Assembly (NCBI GenBank): GCA_016744395.1
Contig: JADGEK010000032.1
Span: 1 to 47,624, forward strand
Length of the DNA: 47,624 nt
From: Gammaproteobacteria bacterium
GTDB taxonomy: Bacteria; Pseudomonadota; Gammaproteobacteria; GRL18
Direction of reading: 5' to 3'
Positions 23,974-37,300 of the stretch are shown piece by piece. Within the stretch, counting starts at the first letter, position 1. The number at the start of each line of letters is the position of its first letter. The notes below the pieces were generated by a model. That model saw only the letters and a program-made list of their open reading frames with translations. It had not been told where the DNA came from and searched no databases. The position numbers and the translations under genes were made by a program.

Positions 23974-25080
23974 TTAGAACTGAATTATTTCTCGTAAAAC
24001 GGCAGTTGCATACGTCCCTGTTGGTAATGAAAAAGATAAAGTGACCTTTTCCATTTTACTCTCTCTATCAATAGCTTCTGAAGATTCTTCTTCAAATTTT
24101 ATCGATAGATTTTCTGGAAACAATCGTGCCGCTCGGCGCTCCTGTTTCAATCCCTGGCGTTCCAATCCATCACACCAATTGGATAAATCATTAGCCACAT
24201 TACTCTCTAGTGCTAATAATTTTTTTTCAGAATTTAACTCTCCCCGTCCCCATAAAGCAGTGGTTGGGTGGATATCATTTTGATGAAAGCGCATTTTAAT
24301 TTTATCATCAATTTCAGGTACTGAAAAAATCGAATGCGTTCCCGATAACATCATTACTTCACCATCCATCAATTCATTCCAACCCGATGTTTGGATTCTT
24401 TGTGAAAGCATTTGATTAAAGACCATTGAACGAGCAGCAGAAAGAACCATACTTTTATCAGCGCGTTTTTTTATTTTTTGTTCACCCTTAAACCAACAAG
24501 CCGCTCGAGTTAAATTATTATAATCATGCCCAAAACGTTGTTGGGAAAAATAATTAGGCACGCCCGATGCCTGTATTTTCGAAATGTGATCTTGTAATAT
24601 TTCATCAGTGGTCTGTTGAACATCTCTGAGTACAATTTCAAATTCATTGTACTTAATCGCACCCCGTTTCAATTTTTTTCGATGCAGGGTTTTGATTAAA
24701 ATTTTGACCCCTTCCAGTTGAAAATCATTCCAGTCAGGTTCATCAATAATTTCCAGATTCACACTGAACCATTGTGAGGTGACTGCATTTCTATCTTTTA
24801 GACCTGCATAACCGATTTCTTTTGCTTCTACACCAACAAACCGAGCCAGTTGTCTTGCCAGCCATTCCGTATTAGTATTTGTTTTTTCAATGTATAAAAA
24901 AGCATGAGTCCCCTCGCCTTCAGGTTCAAAACTCAAGACTTCACGAACAATAAAATCAGATGCCCTGGTTTTAAATTTGGCACAGCCCAGAGGGCCGCTC
25001 TGCCCTGCATGAGCATAAAATAAATCTTCCACCTTGATTATAGGATATTCCTGCGATAAATCTAAAACAGTTTCGCTCAA
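23974..25080 (-). CDS. truD: tRNA pseudouridine(13) synthase
   Basis: Makes pseudouridine at position 13 of tRNA-Glu. The protein has 368 residues, close to the E. coli enzyme. It shows GYAGLKDRNAVTSQW with the catalytic Asp96, NYFSQQRFGHDYNNL (family NxFxxQRFG), and the TRUD insertion domain in the middle. The usual position after ispF is kept, as in E. coli ftsB-ispD-ispF-truD, but a 75-bp gap separates it from ispF. Confidence 0.95.
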   Translation of the reverse strand: MSETVLDLSQEYPIIKVEDLFYAHAGQSGPLGCAKFKTRASDFIVREVLSFEPEGEGTHAFLYIEKTNTNTEWLARQLARFVGVEAKEIGYAGLKDRNAVTSQWFSVNLEIIDEPDWNDFQLEGVKILIKTLHRKKLKRGAIKYNEFEIVLRDVQQTTDEILQDHISKIQASGVPNYFSQQRFGHDYNNLTRAACWFKGEQKIKKRADKSMVLSAARSMVFNQMLSQRIQTSGWNELMDGEVMMLSGTHSIFSVPEIDDKIKMRFHQNDIHPTTALWGRGELNSEKKLLALESNVANDLSNWCDGLERQGLKQERRAARLFPENLSIKFEEESSEAIDRESKMEKVTLSFSLPTGTYATAVLREIIQF

Positions 25081-25155
25081 CAGTATTTTCTCGGTTAATA
25101 AAAGTTTAGACTTTTAGTCTCTATTCTTATTCGAATAAAGTAGGTTTTAATAAAA

Positions 25156-25695
25156 CTATTGCTCTAATAGCACAACGGCATGAGCAGCAATGCCTTCTTC
25201 ACGCCCGGTAAATCCCATTTTTTCAGTGGTGGTGGCTTTCACATTAATTTGGGAGCGAGAGACCTGAAGATCATCCGCGAGGTTACTGCACATTGCTTCA
25301 ATATGAGCCGCCATTTTTGGTGCTTGAGCAATAATTGTCATATCTGCATTCGAGACTTTGTAATTTGCATCAGTCACTTCCTGCATCACTTTTCTCAGTA
25401 AAATTCGACTATCGATGTCTTTAAATTCATCCGAGCTATCTGGAAAACGTTTACCTATATCACCCAATGCTAACGCCCCTAATAAAGCATCACATAATGC
25501 ATGGACAAGAACATCACCGTCTGAATGCGCCAATAGCTCATTCTTGTGGGATATCTCCACACCACCCATGGTAATGAACGTAAAAGGCAATGCTTCCTCA
25601 GAAGATAATGGATCCTCTGTCAACAAAGAACCACTTGCAGGTAACAAGTTATCAGAAAAACGGTGGGCATCATAACCATGGCCTATTCGAATCAT
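25156..25695 (-). CDS. ispF: 2-C-methyl-D-erythritol 2,4-cyclodiphosphate synthase
   Basis: Fifth step of the MEP isoprenoid pathway. The zinc ligands Asp9, His11 and His65 are present (GHGYDAHRF and HSDGDVLVH), as are AQAPKM and [18 protein letters not shown]. At 179 residues it is about 20 longer than usual. The extra segment lies at about 16-38 (Ser/Leu/Glu-rich), between the first metal loop and the ITMGGVEI strand. The trimer core appears unaffected. It follows ispD with a 62-bp gap. Confidence 0.95.
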   Translation of the reverse strand: MIRIGHGYDAHRFSDNLLPASGSLLTEDPLSSEEALPFTFITMGGVEISHKNELLAHSDGDVLVHALCDALLGALALGDIGKRFPDSSDEFKDIDSRILLRKVMQEVTDANYKVSNADMTIIAQAPKMAAHIEAMCSNLADDLQVSRSQINVKATTTEKMGFTGREEGIAAHAVVLLEQ

Positions 25696-25757
25696 ATTGG
25701 TTTCCTAAATAAAAGTATTACAGTCAATATCTCAAACAACATTTTTTACAACACTGA

Positions 25758-26519
25758 TTAATCAGCAGTCTGAGCCATAAACAGTTCTGCAAGCTGCAAA
25801 TCACCTGGATGGGTAATTTTAATATTACCAGGATGCCCTTCAACCATTTTTGGTTTCAATCCCTGCAGTTCAATGGCAGAGGCTTCATCGGTGACCAGAG
25901 CATTACTTTTAATGGCATATTCTAAAGCACTTATAAGTAATTGTAGTGGAAACATTTGTGGTGTCAAAGCACGCCAAAGTGCACTGCGGTCAACGGTTGA
26001 AATCACCCTTTGCTCATTATCACAGTGTTTCACTGTATCAGCCATCGGTAAGCCCAAAAGGCCACCATTATTTGTTTCATTCAATTGCTCAATCAGCCGA
26101 TCAATATCACTTTGCTTTAAGCAAGGACGAGCAGCGTCATGAACAAGAACCCAATCATCTTCAGAGGCATAGTTGGACAGAGAATGCAGTGCATTTAATA
26201 CCGAATGACAGCGTTCACTGCCACCAGAAGCAACGCTAATCAACTGCTTATCTTCATCACTTAATAGTTTAAAAATATCTTGCCAGTAAGGATCGCCCTG
26301 AGTAATAGCAACCACAATACCATTGATATTCGGGTGTTTTAAAAAAATAGATAAGGTGTGTTCGAGAATGGTTTTTCCTGCCAGAGGCAGATATTGTTTG
26401 GGAATGTGGCTCCCCATTCTTTTACCAACACCCGCAGCAGGAATGACAGCCCAAAACTTCTGGCTATGAGTATTATCAGACTCCTGTGTAAGAGAGTTAT
26501 TTTGCTTTTCCAGTGTCAT
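25758..26519 (-). CDS. ispD: MEP cytidylyltransferase
   Basis: Third step of the MEP pathway, transferring CMP to methylerythritol phosphate. The protein has 253 residues with a short N-terminal extension of about 23 residues before the family start. The CTP-binding loop PAAGVGKRMGSHIPKQYLPL and VLVHDAARPC are intact. Its ATG overlaps the ftsB stop by ATGA, so translation is coupled to ftsB, the usual gammaproteobacterial arrangement. Confidence 0.95.
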   Translation of the reverse strand: MTLEKQNNSLTQESDNTHSQKFWAVIPAAGVGKRMGSHIPKQYLPLAGKTILEHTLSIFLKHPNINGIVVAITQGDPYWQDIFKLLSDEDKQLISVASGGSERCHSVLNALHSLSNYASEDDWVLVHDAARPCLKQSDIDRLIEQLNETNNGGLLGLPMADTVKHCDNEQRVISTVDRSALWRALTPQMFPLQLLISALEYAIKSNALVTDEASAIELQGLKPKMVEGHPGNIKITHPGDLQLAELFMAQTAD

Positions 26520-26791
26520 TTTTTATCAATCACATGAAAAAAAGTTTCATCTTGTTTAATCATACCCAGTTCAGTACGAACTCGTTCTTCAATGGCTTCA
26601 AGGCCATTTTTTAAATCCAGAACTTCTGCCTTGAGGGCATCATTACGTTCTTTTAGGTGCAGATTTTCTTTTGTCTGCTTTTTAAGTGCAGATTCCAACT
26701 GCCTGACTTCAGCAATACTGGCTTTCCCAACCCATAAGTCATATTGCAATGCGATTAACAAAACAAGCAAAATACTGATAATATAATTCAT
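26516..26791 (-). CDS. ftsB: cell division protein FtsB
   Basis: Bitopic inner-membrane protein of 91 residues, part of the FtsQ-FtsL-FtsB complex that activates septal wall synthesis. It has a membrane helix at 3-18, then a leucine-heptad coiled coil (about 28-70) and the short C-terminal segment GLEAIEERVRTELGMI that contacts FtsQ in E. coli. It overlaps ispD by 4 bp. Confidence 0.93.
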   Translation of the reverse strand: MNYIISILLVLLIALQYDLWVGKASIAEVRQLESALKKQTKENLHLKERNDALKAEVLDLKNGLEAIEERVRTELGMIKQDETFFHVIDKK

Positions 26792-26910
26792 TCTTTAGCT
26801 GTCATTATGTAGCGGTTAGTATCAAAATAACAATTTTTAACTTGTAAACAAGTTGAAAAAAGAGTTCGTATATGAGCAGGCAACCGTTGTTAAAAAATCA
26901 GACCTATGAA

Positions 26911-26987
26911 AGCACAATGGGGTCGCTCTTTTAACTTTATTCCTATACTTAGGACATTAGCCAAAAGAGCACCCCATTTCAAGTGCT
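26911..26987. repeat. structured 77-bp element between eno and ftsB
   Basis: The outer arms agcac and gtgct and the longer arms aatggggt-c-gctctttt (26916-26932) and aaaagagc-accccatt (26963-26978) pair with a single bulge. The interior contains a second stem tccta/tagga. The nested stem-loop could end eno transcription, be a small MITE, or be an RNA structure. Confidence 0.6.
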
Positions 26988-27013
26988 ATCAATTATTCTA
27001 AAAATATAAAGTC

Positions 27014-28315
<1,302 letters not shown>

Positions 28316-28400
28316 TTAATTTATTGGTTTTTACTGATTTTTTCTTTGTTTGTCTTTAATAATTAGTACTATTCATAGAGATATTGTATGTAATGTTTCT

Positions 28401-28495
28401 ACACAGCCTTGAGCGTCTTTTCTATAAACAGCCTTGGGCTTATGAACAGCCTTGAGCCTATAAACAGCCCTGAGCTTATAAACAGCCCTGAGCCT
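28401..28495. repeat. 18-bp tandem repeat between eno and kdsA
   Basis: Four consecutive 18-bp units of consensus ataaacagccytgagcyt lie at 28424-28441, 28442-28459, 28460-28477 and 28478-28495. They are preceded by a partial unit (28401-28414), and a degenerate fifth copy runs into the kdsA stop. Units differ by 1-4 bases. Each carries a stop codon in the kdsA frame, so the array is non-coding. Confidence 0.9.
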
Positions 28496-29341
28496 ATAAG
28501 CAGTCTTCCGCAAATGGTTTTGACTTAACCAACTGATCAATATCCATCAGCATTTTGATCAAGTCACTAAGTTTGCCCAGTGGCCATGAGTTTGGCCCAT
28601 CACTGAGAGCATTATCGGGATCAGGATGTGTTTCCATAAAGAGTCCGGAAACGCCACTAGCAACTGCTGCACGTGCTAAAACAGGTACATATTCACGATT
28701 ACCACCTGAACAACCACCCAAGCCACCAGGTTGTTGCACAGAGTGAGTTGCATCATATACCACTGGGCAACCAGTCTCTCTCATAGCAGACAAAGAGCGC
28801 ATATCTGAGACCAGATTATTGTAACCAAAGCTCACACCGCGTTCACAGGCCATTATTTGTTCATTACCTGCTTCTCTGGCTTTATCCATGACATTTTTCA
28901 TGTCCCAGGGTGCTAAAAACTGGCCTTTTTTTATGTTCAGTGGCATGCCTGTTTTCGCTACTTTTTGAATAAAATTGGTTTGACGGCATAAAAAAGCGGG
29001 GGTTTGCAAGACATCAACGATGTCCGATATTTCATCTAAAGGCGAATCCTCATGCACATCGGTCAATAAAGGCAGCGCAAATTCATCTTTTATTTTTTGT
29101 AAAATTCTTAAGCCTTCAGCCATACCTGGCCCACGATAACTTTGACTGGAGGTGCGATTTGCTTTATCAAAAGAGGACTTATAAATAAAGGATATTTTCA
29201 GCTCTTCGCTTATTTTTTTTAATTGCTCTGCCGTCGTAAGTGCCATCTGTTCACTTTCAATGACACAGGGACCCGCAATTAAAAATAAAGGTTTATTGAG
29301 CCCGACGTCAAAGCCGCATAAATTAAAAGAAGCAGAAGACA

Positions 29342-29342
<1 letters not shown>
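28494..29342 (-). CDS. kdsA: 3-deoxy-D-manno-octulosonate 8-phosphate synthase
   Basis: Condenses arabinose 5-phosphate with phosphoenolpyruvate to make Kdo-8-phosphate for the LPS inner core. The protein has 282 residues with IAGPCVIES, the Arg/Lys-rich [10 protein letters not shown] loop, GGREYV-type [16 protein letters not shown] and [20 protein letters not shown] motifs. The ATG overlaps the pyrG stop by one base (TAATG). Its stop codon TAG lies in the last degenerate copy of the tandem repeat. Confidence 0.96.
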
Positions 29343-31006
<1,664 letters not shown>

Positions 31007-31108
31007 TTAAGCTCTTAAATATGATGCAGGCTCTTAAAATTTCAAAAAGAGTGAAGGGCTGATTTTACCGTTTCTTGGCGCTAATTTCATCCCAATCTGA
31101 TGGCTATT

Positions 31109-32602
31109 TTATTTATTTTCTATTCTTTGCCATTCAATGCTGAGTAAATCTTCAGATTCACTGTTTTTAGGAGAGTCTTTATAAGATTTTTTAAGGGAAT
31201 TATTCACAATCGTATTGCCAATTTGGACTAATTCATCACCCCAGAAAATTAAAGGCATTCCCTGTCTTTCCCAGGGTGGAATGCTTTGTTCTTGAAACCA
31301 GTGTTTTAACAGGTGAGAATGCCCATCATTATTTTTTCGATATCGCTCACCACCCTGCCTAAAACGAACAGTAACCACTTTACTTAACAACTGCTGAGAC
31401 TCATAGCCATTTTGTTTTGCAGTCTTAGTCTTATTGAGAGGTGATAATTTTATAAAAGTATTGTTACTGTTTAAACACACTTCTTGATCCAGAGATAATA
31501 CCTGTTCTTGCTCCTCAATGTTTTCAAAACAGGACGTGTCCAATAGATATAATTTATCACGGTATCTTCTCACTTCACAATGAAAGGCATCTCGCTTCCA
31601 GGAAACCAATGGCACAGCATCTTCTCTTGCTTGAATGACGCTAAGAACGATTTGACCAAGGATTTTTTTTGATGGCATAGGAAGCTGGTTAATGTTTATC
31701 CAGTGCCTTAATAAATTATTGAGTCGTGCCTGATCGCTTCGATTGTGTGTGTCATAACAATAAGATAAATTCGGAGCATCCTGTCGGCCATTCAAGAATT
31801 TGAATAGGGGCTCTAATAACAATTTATCATATTCAACGCCTCCTTCAGAATTAACAAAGTAGATTGCCTGAATGTCTGAATCAGCCACTTCATCTAATAA
31901 AAGTTGAGATTCTGCAAGTACTTCTGCCGATTTGGCAAAATTTTCTTTGACTGCAGGCCAGCGTTTTTCCAGCAATGGCAGGACCGTTTGACGTAAATAA
32001 TTACGATCAAATCGTTCCTCCTGATTACTTTCATCATCTATCCACTCAAGCTGATGTTGTTTGGCGTATTCAAGAATGTCTGTTTTTTTATAGTCTAATA
32101 TCGGTCGACATAAATATCCTTTAGAAAAAGGTTTCACTCTGGGCATTGCGGATAGCCCTTTGGTGCCGCTGCCTCTCAATAGTTGCAGAAGCAATGTTTC
32201 AGCCTGATCATCCAGATGCTGAGCCGTTAATAAGCATTCATTTTTATCTAATAGTTGACTAAATGCCTGATAACGGGCAGTTCGGGCTGATGCTTCAGGA
32301 CTTTGGCCATTTTTTCGGCGTGCATCCACTTCAATAATAGTCAGAGGAATATCCAGCTCAAAGCAAATATGTTGGCAGTGTCTACCCCATTTTTTTGAGT
32401 GAGCACTTAACCCATGGTCGATGTAAACAGCACTAAAAGATTGGTCAAAACCACTGGGCGAATTTTTAAGTTGTGCACAAAGATGAAGTAGCACATGAGA
32501 ATCAACGCCACCACTATAGGCAATCAGGAATTTTTCCGTCTTTTGTTCAAGAGCGGACAGTTTCTGGAGGTGGAAATGAAATGCCTGAGGAGTAACTGAC
32601 AT
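31109..32602 (-). CDS. tilS: tRNA(Ile)-lysidine synthase
   Basis: Converts C34 of the CAU-anticodon tRNA-Ile to lysidine. The protein has 497 residues, longer than the roughly 430 of E. coli. The N-terminal PP-loop ATPase motif SGGVDS is at 30-35, LTAQHLDDQAETLLLQLLRGSG follows, and a long C-terminal region contains the TilS C-terminal domain (VTVRFRQGGERYRK...LKHWFQEQSIPPWERQ). It follows accA by 104 bp, as in many gammaproteobacteria. Confidence 0.95.
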   Translation of the reverse strand: MSVTPQAFHFHLQKLSALEQKTEKFLIAYSGGVDSHVLLHLCAQLKNSPSGFDQSFSAVYIDHGLSAHSKKWGRHCQHICFELDIPLTIIEVDARRKNGQSPEASARTARYQAFSQLLDKNECLLTAQHLDDQAETLLLQLLRGSGTKGLSAMPRVKPFSKGYLCRPILDYKKTDILEYAKQHQLEWIDDESNQEERFDRNYLRQTVLPLLEKRWPAVKENFAKSAEVLAESQLLLDEVADSDIQAIYFVNSEGGVEYDKLLLEPLFKFLNGRQDAPNLSYCYDTHNRSDQARLNNLLRHWININQLPMPSKKILGQIVLSVIQAREDAVPLVSWKRDAFHCEVRRYRDKLYLLDTSCFENIEEQEQVLSLDQEVCLNSNNTFIKLSPLNKTKTAKQNGYESQQLLSKVVTVRFRQGGERYRKNNDGHSHLLKHWFQEQSIPPWERQGMPLIFWGDELVQIGNTIVNNSLKKSYKDSPKNSESEDLLSIEWQRIENK

Positions 32603-32662
32603 TATTCAGCTTTCATCCCTGGCCAATATATTTTTTTCAAATTCAGTCTATACCCTATTCAC

Positions 32663-32694
32663 CACAAGTCACTGGAAAAATTCAGTGACTTGTG
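32663..32694 (-). terminator. hairpin after accA
   Basis: Perfect 12-bp inverted repeat cacaagtcactg / cagtgacttgtg with an 8-nt AT-rich loop, 12 bp past the accA stop. There is no T-run on the minus strand after the stem, so it may be a stabilising hairpin rather than a strong intrinsic terminator. Confidence 0.55.
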
Positions 32695-32706
32695 CACTAA
32701 GAAGAG

Positions 32707-33666
32707 TTAGTTTTCAATATAGTGCCCAAATTTCATCATGCGCTCATACCTGGAGTCCAGTAGACGGTCCGTTGGCATGTCATTTAAGTGCTCAAGAGTT
32801 TCGAGTAAAGATTGCTTGAGTCTTTTAGACATCCCTTCGTGATCACGATGAGCACCGCCAATAGGTTCGTCAATGATTTGATCAATTAAGCCCAGCTCTT
32901 TCAAGCGCATTGAGGTAATTCCCATTGCTTCAGCAGCTTCAGAGGCTTTCTCAGCACTCTTCCACAAAATGGTGGCACAACCTTCAGGTGAAATAACGGA
33001 GTAAGTGCTGTATTGCAATAAGTTTACTCTATCACCAACGCCTATCGCTAACGCACCACCAGAACCACCTTCACCAATGACCGTACAAATAATAGGCACT
33101 TTCAACTCTGCCATTTCGATGAGGTTCCGTGCAATTGCTTCACTTTGGCCTCGTTCTTCAGCACCCACACCAGGATAGGCTCCAGGTGTATCAATAAAAG
33201 TCAAAATGGGCAATTTGAAACGCTCAGCCAATTTCATGAGGCGTAAAGCTTTACGATAACCTTCAGGACGAGGCATGCCAAAGTTACGTTTTACCTTTTC
33301 AGCGGTATCACGCCCTTTTTGTTGACCAATCACCATGACAGGAATACCTTCAAGACGGGCCAGACCAGCAACAATGGGCGCATCATCCGCATAAGCACGA
33401 TCACCATGAAGCTCTTCAAAATCAGTAAACATGTGCTTGATGTAGTCCAGAGTATAAGGACGCATTGGATGACGAGCGAGCTGAGAGATCTGCCAGGGCG
33501 ATAAATCTTTGAAAATAGATTCTGTCAGTGACTTACTTTTTTCCTGTAACGTAGAAATCTCTTCAGATAAATTCAGCTCAGTATCATTACCGACATAACG
33601 CAACTCTTCAATCTTTGCTTCAAGTTCCGCAATCGGTTGTTCAAAATCGAGAAAATTTGGATTCAT
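32707..33666 (-). CDS. accA: acetyl-CoA carboxylase carboxyltransferase alpha subunit
   Basis: Forms malonyl-CoA with AccD, the first step of fatty acid synthesis. The protein is 319 residues, equal to E. coli. Landmarks are the opening [38 protein letters not shown], and the oxyanion-hole region [17 protein letters not shown] with [21 protein letters not shown]. accD, accB and accC are not in the window. Confidence 0.97.
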   Translation of the reverse strand: MNPNFLDFEQPIAELEAKIEELRYVGNDTELNLSEEISTLQEKSKSLTESIFKDLSPWQISQLARHPMRPYTLDYIKHMFTDFEELHGDRAYADDAPIVAGLARLEGIPVMVIGQQKGRDTAEKVKRNFGMPRPEGYRKALRLMKLAERFKLPILTFIDTPGAYPGVGAEERGQSEAIARNLIEMAELKVPIICTVIGEGGSGGALAIGVGDRVNLLQYSTYSVISPEGCATILWKSAEKASEAAEAMGITSMRLKELGLIDQIIDEPIGGAHRDHEGMSKRLKQSLLETLEHLNDMPTDRLLDSRYERMMKFGHYIEN

Positions 33667-33881
33667 TTTATAATTCTTATCTTTTAGTTCACTTGAGTCT
33701 TATGGCTTCAGTTTTTAAAATCAGGGAAAGCTTGCTCAAGACTGAATAATAAAGTCGTTCTCATTCCATTAGGAATAACTATATTAGTTGACATTAATCT
33801 TTAAGTATAACACTTTAGAAGAGCAATGTTGAATTTTAAACGTTGAATTTTGAATTAAAATCAGTAGAATAATGGAGCACA

Positions 33882-34325
33882 TTAAATAATTATAAGACTC
33901 AATACCGAGTAGCGGGCAAACTTTCCTAAGGAAATATACAGCAAAGCTTTAAGCCAGTGTATTTTCACAAGGCCTGCGACCAAACATAATGGATCACCAA
34001 TAATAGGCAAAAAGCTGAAGAAAAGAACAGGAGAACCGTATTTTTTCAACCAGTTTTCAGCTTTGAAATGCCATTTTTTTTCTACTTCTTTACCTTTGCA
34101 CTCTTTGTTTTTCACTAAGCCCTTACGGATCAGAATGCCTAAAACCCAGTTACTCATCCCCCCCAGAGAATTACCTGTTCCAACAATCACTATGAGTAAA
34201 GCTGTATCCCAAGCCTGTTGCGCCAACATGAACAAAAAAAGGGTTTCTGAACTACCAGGTAAAAGTGTTGCGGAGGTAAAACCGCTGGCAAATAAGGCGA
34301 ATAGTGCTAATACAGAGTCACTCAT
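33882..34325 (-). CDS. YqaA-family small DedA-like membrane protein
   Basis: Inner-membrane protein of 147 residues in the YqaA branch of the DedA/SNARE-associated family. Visible segments are ASGFTSATLLPGSSETLFL, GNSLGGMSNWVLG (the re-entrant GxxLG segment), FFSFLPIIGDPLCLVAGL and a final helix. DedA relatives help recycle envelope lipid carriers; a function for YqaA itself is not established. It is placed between dnaE and accA, which often adjoin directly. Confidence 0.85.
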   Translation of the reverse strand: MSDSVLALFALFASGFTSATLLPGSSETLFLFMLAQQAWDTALLIVIVGTGNSLGGMSNWVLGILIRKGLVKNKECKGKEVEKKWHFKAENWLKKYGSPVLFFSFLPIIGDPLCLVAGLVKIHWLKALLYISLGKFARYSVLSLIII

Positions 34326-34337
34326 ATTGTCGAATCA

Positions 34338-37300
34338 TTAACGATATTTGATTTCACTTTGACCCTGAGTCAAATTATCAATACGGCTTAATAATTCCTT
34401 TGTCAGTCGAACCTTCCATTCATTGGATAAGCGTATCGAGGTAGTTGCCTTATCTCCTGTATAATTATAAACAACAGGACATTTACCACCTTCCCTAAAA
34501 GGCATCAAAACTTCTTTGAAGTGGTTGATGAATGCTTCATCCACCTGCTCATGATTAATATTAATGGATAAACGTCGGGCATAATGATTTCTGGCAGAGT
34601 CTAAATCATAAATCATGTCGACGGTTATCCTTGCATTACCTGAATATCGATCCAGTCCCAGTTCACCTGAGATGACAATGACAGAGTCTTTGACCAGAAT
34701 ATCCTGATACAGGGCATATTTATCTGCAAATAAAGCAACTTCTTGCCGACCACTGCGATCATCAATGGTGATAAAAGCCATTTTATCACCCCGTTTGGTC
34801 ATCATCGTTCGCATCGCAATGATCAATCCTGTAATCACGATATTTTGGTTCTTTTCAGGATTGAGTTCCATGATCTTATGGGTAGTAAAATTCCGTAATT
34901 CTCCCAGATATTGTTCAATTGGATGGCCAGTCAGATAGAGTCCTAATGTATCTTTTTCAAAGCGAAGACGCTCATCTTCTGGCCACTCGTCTAATTGCTC
35001 AAAAGAGCTGGATGCATCATTTGAGGTGCTATCTAAAGCACCTGTATCAAAGAAATCACCGCCAAAGAGATCATCCTGACCAACCGCCTGAGCCTTTGAA
35101 AATTGATCAGCGGCTTTAGTTGCTTCAGGAATGGCATTAAACAATGTCGCTCTGGTCAAAGCAAAAGTGTCCATTGCACCCGCTTTGGCCAATGTTTCCA
35201 TGACCCGCTTATTACACTTTCTCAAATCAACCCGATTACAGAAATCCTGAAAGTCCTTGTATTCTCCTCCCGAGACACGTGCATCAACAATGCTTTCAAT
35301 CGCACCTTCACCAACCCCTTTTATGGCTCCCAGACCATAAACAACCTCATCTTCCTCACTCACCGTAAATTTATATTCAGAAAGATTAACGTTAGGTGCA
35401 ACAACCTTTATCTTTGAATCTCGACACTCTTCAATAACAACAACGACTTTTTCAGTGTTATCCATATCGGCAGATAAAACCGCGGCCATAAATGGTTCAA
35501 CATAATGAGTTTTCAACCACAAGGTTTGATAAGAAACCAACGCATAAGCTGCAGAGTGCGATTTATTGAAACCATAGGCCGCAAATTTTTCCATCTGGTC
35601 AAAAATATGGGTTGCAATGGCTTTATCAACACCATTTGCAACTGAACCGTCTTCAAAAATAGAACGCTGTTCAGCCATCACTTCAGGCTTTTTCTTACCC
35701 ATTGCACGACGCAATAAATCCGCCCCTCCAAGAGTATAGCCTGCAAGCACCTGGGAAATTTGCATCACCTGTTCCTGATACAAAATAGTGCCGTAAGTGG
35801 GTTGTAAAATGGGTTCCAGAGATGGATGTGGATATTCCACTTTTTGTCGACCGTGCTTTCGGTCAATGAAATCATCCACCATACCTGATTGCAGAGGTCC
35901 AGGCCTAAAGAGTGCCACTAAAGCGACAATATCTTCAAAACAGTCTGGTTGCAGACGCTTTATGAGATCTTTCATACCTCTGGATTCAAGCTGAAAAACA
36001 GCGGTCGTGTTACTGGCTTTGAGTGTTTTAAATGAGTCTCTATCTTCTAAGTCAATTGCGGTAATATCAACTTCCGCTTCACCTAATTTTTTCTTTCGGG
36101 TATTAATAATTTTCAATGCCCAGTCGACAACGGTTAAGGTTTTTAACCCCAGGAAGTCAAATTTGACCAAACCGACTGTTTCAACATCATTTTTATCATA
36201 TTGGGTGACAATGCTTTGTGAGTCTTCTTCACAATAAACAGGAGAAAAGTCATTAATATCACTGGGAGAAATAACCACCCCTCCAGCATGTTTACCTACA
36301 TTTTTAGTGATTCCCTCCAAAGCAAGAGCCATGTCAAGCAAGTCATGAACCGCCTCATCTTCTTCATATCGACGTTGTAATTCTTCTTCCTGTTCCATAG
36401 CCTGAGAAATAGTAATACCAATATCCATAGGGATAAGCTTGGCAATAGAATCAACAAAACCGTAGCCCTGACCTTGTACTCGCCCAACATCCCGAATAGC
36501 AGCTTTTGCAGCCATAGATCCAAAGGTAATAATTTGAGACACTCGATCTCGACCATAGGTTTCTGCGACATATTGAATGACTTTTTCACGACCATCCATA
36601 CAGAAATCAATATCGAAATCGGGCATGGAAACACGTTCTGGATTCAAGAAACGCTCAAACAGTAGATCGTATTCAAGTGGATCCAGGTCAGTAATCGTCA
36701 TTGCATAAGCGACTAAAGAACCTGCACCTGAACCACGACCTGGCCCCACAGGCACATTATTTTCTTTTGACCACTGAATAAAGTCGGCAACAATCAGAAA
36801 ATAACCAGGAAATCCCATTTGAGTGATAACACCCAATTCAATATCTAATCGTTCACGATATTCTTTTATTTTCTCCTGATATTCTTCTTTATCTTCAGAA
36901 AATTCTTCCCCAAATAATTGTGGAAAACGTTTATTTAAACCGTCATGAGAAAGTTGACAAAAATATTCATCAATACTGAGACCTTCTGGAATTGGGAAAT
37001 TGGGTAGAAAGTTTTCCCCTAAATGCAAAGTCACATTACAACGTTTGGCAATTTCAAAACTGTTTTTTATTGCTTCAGGAATGTCTTCAAATAAGGCATT
37101 CATTTCCTCACTTGATTTAAAGTATTGCTCCTCTGAATAATCTTGTGGCCGTCTTTTATCCGCCAGAACGCGTCCTTGATTCACACAGACACGAGCATCA
37201 TGAGCAGGAAAATCATCTTTCTTTAAAAAACGAACAGCATTGGTTGCAACCACGGGTATATTAAATTTCTCAGATAGTGCAACAGCATGGTGTAAAAAAA

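Noticed and set aside
28424..28495. CRISPR-like array
   Set aside because: The 18-bp units are directly adjacent with no spacers, so this is a simple tandem repeat.
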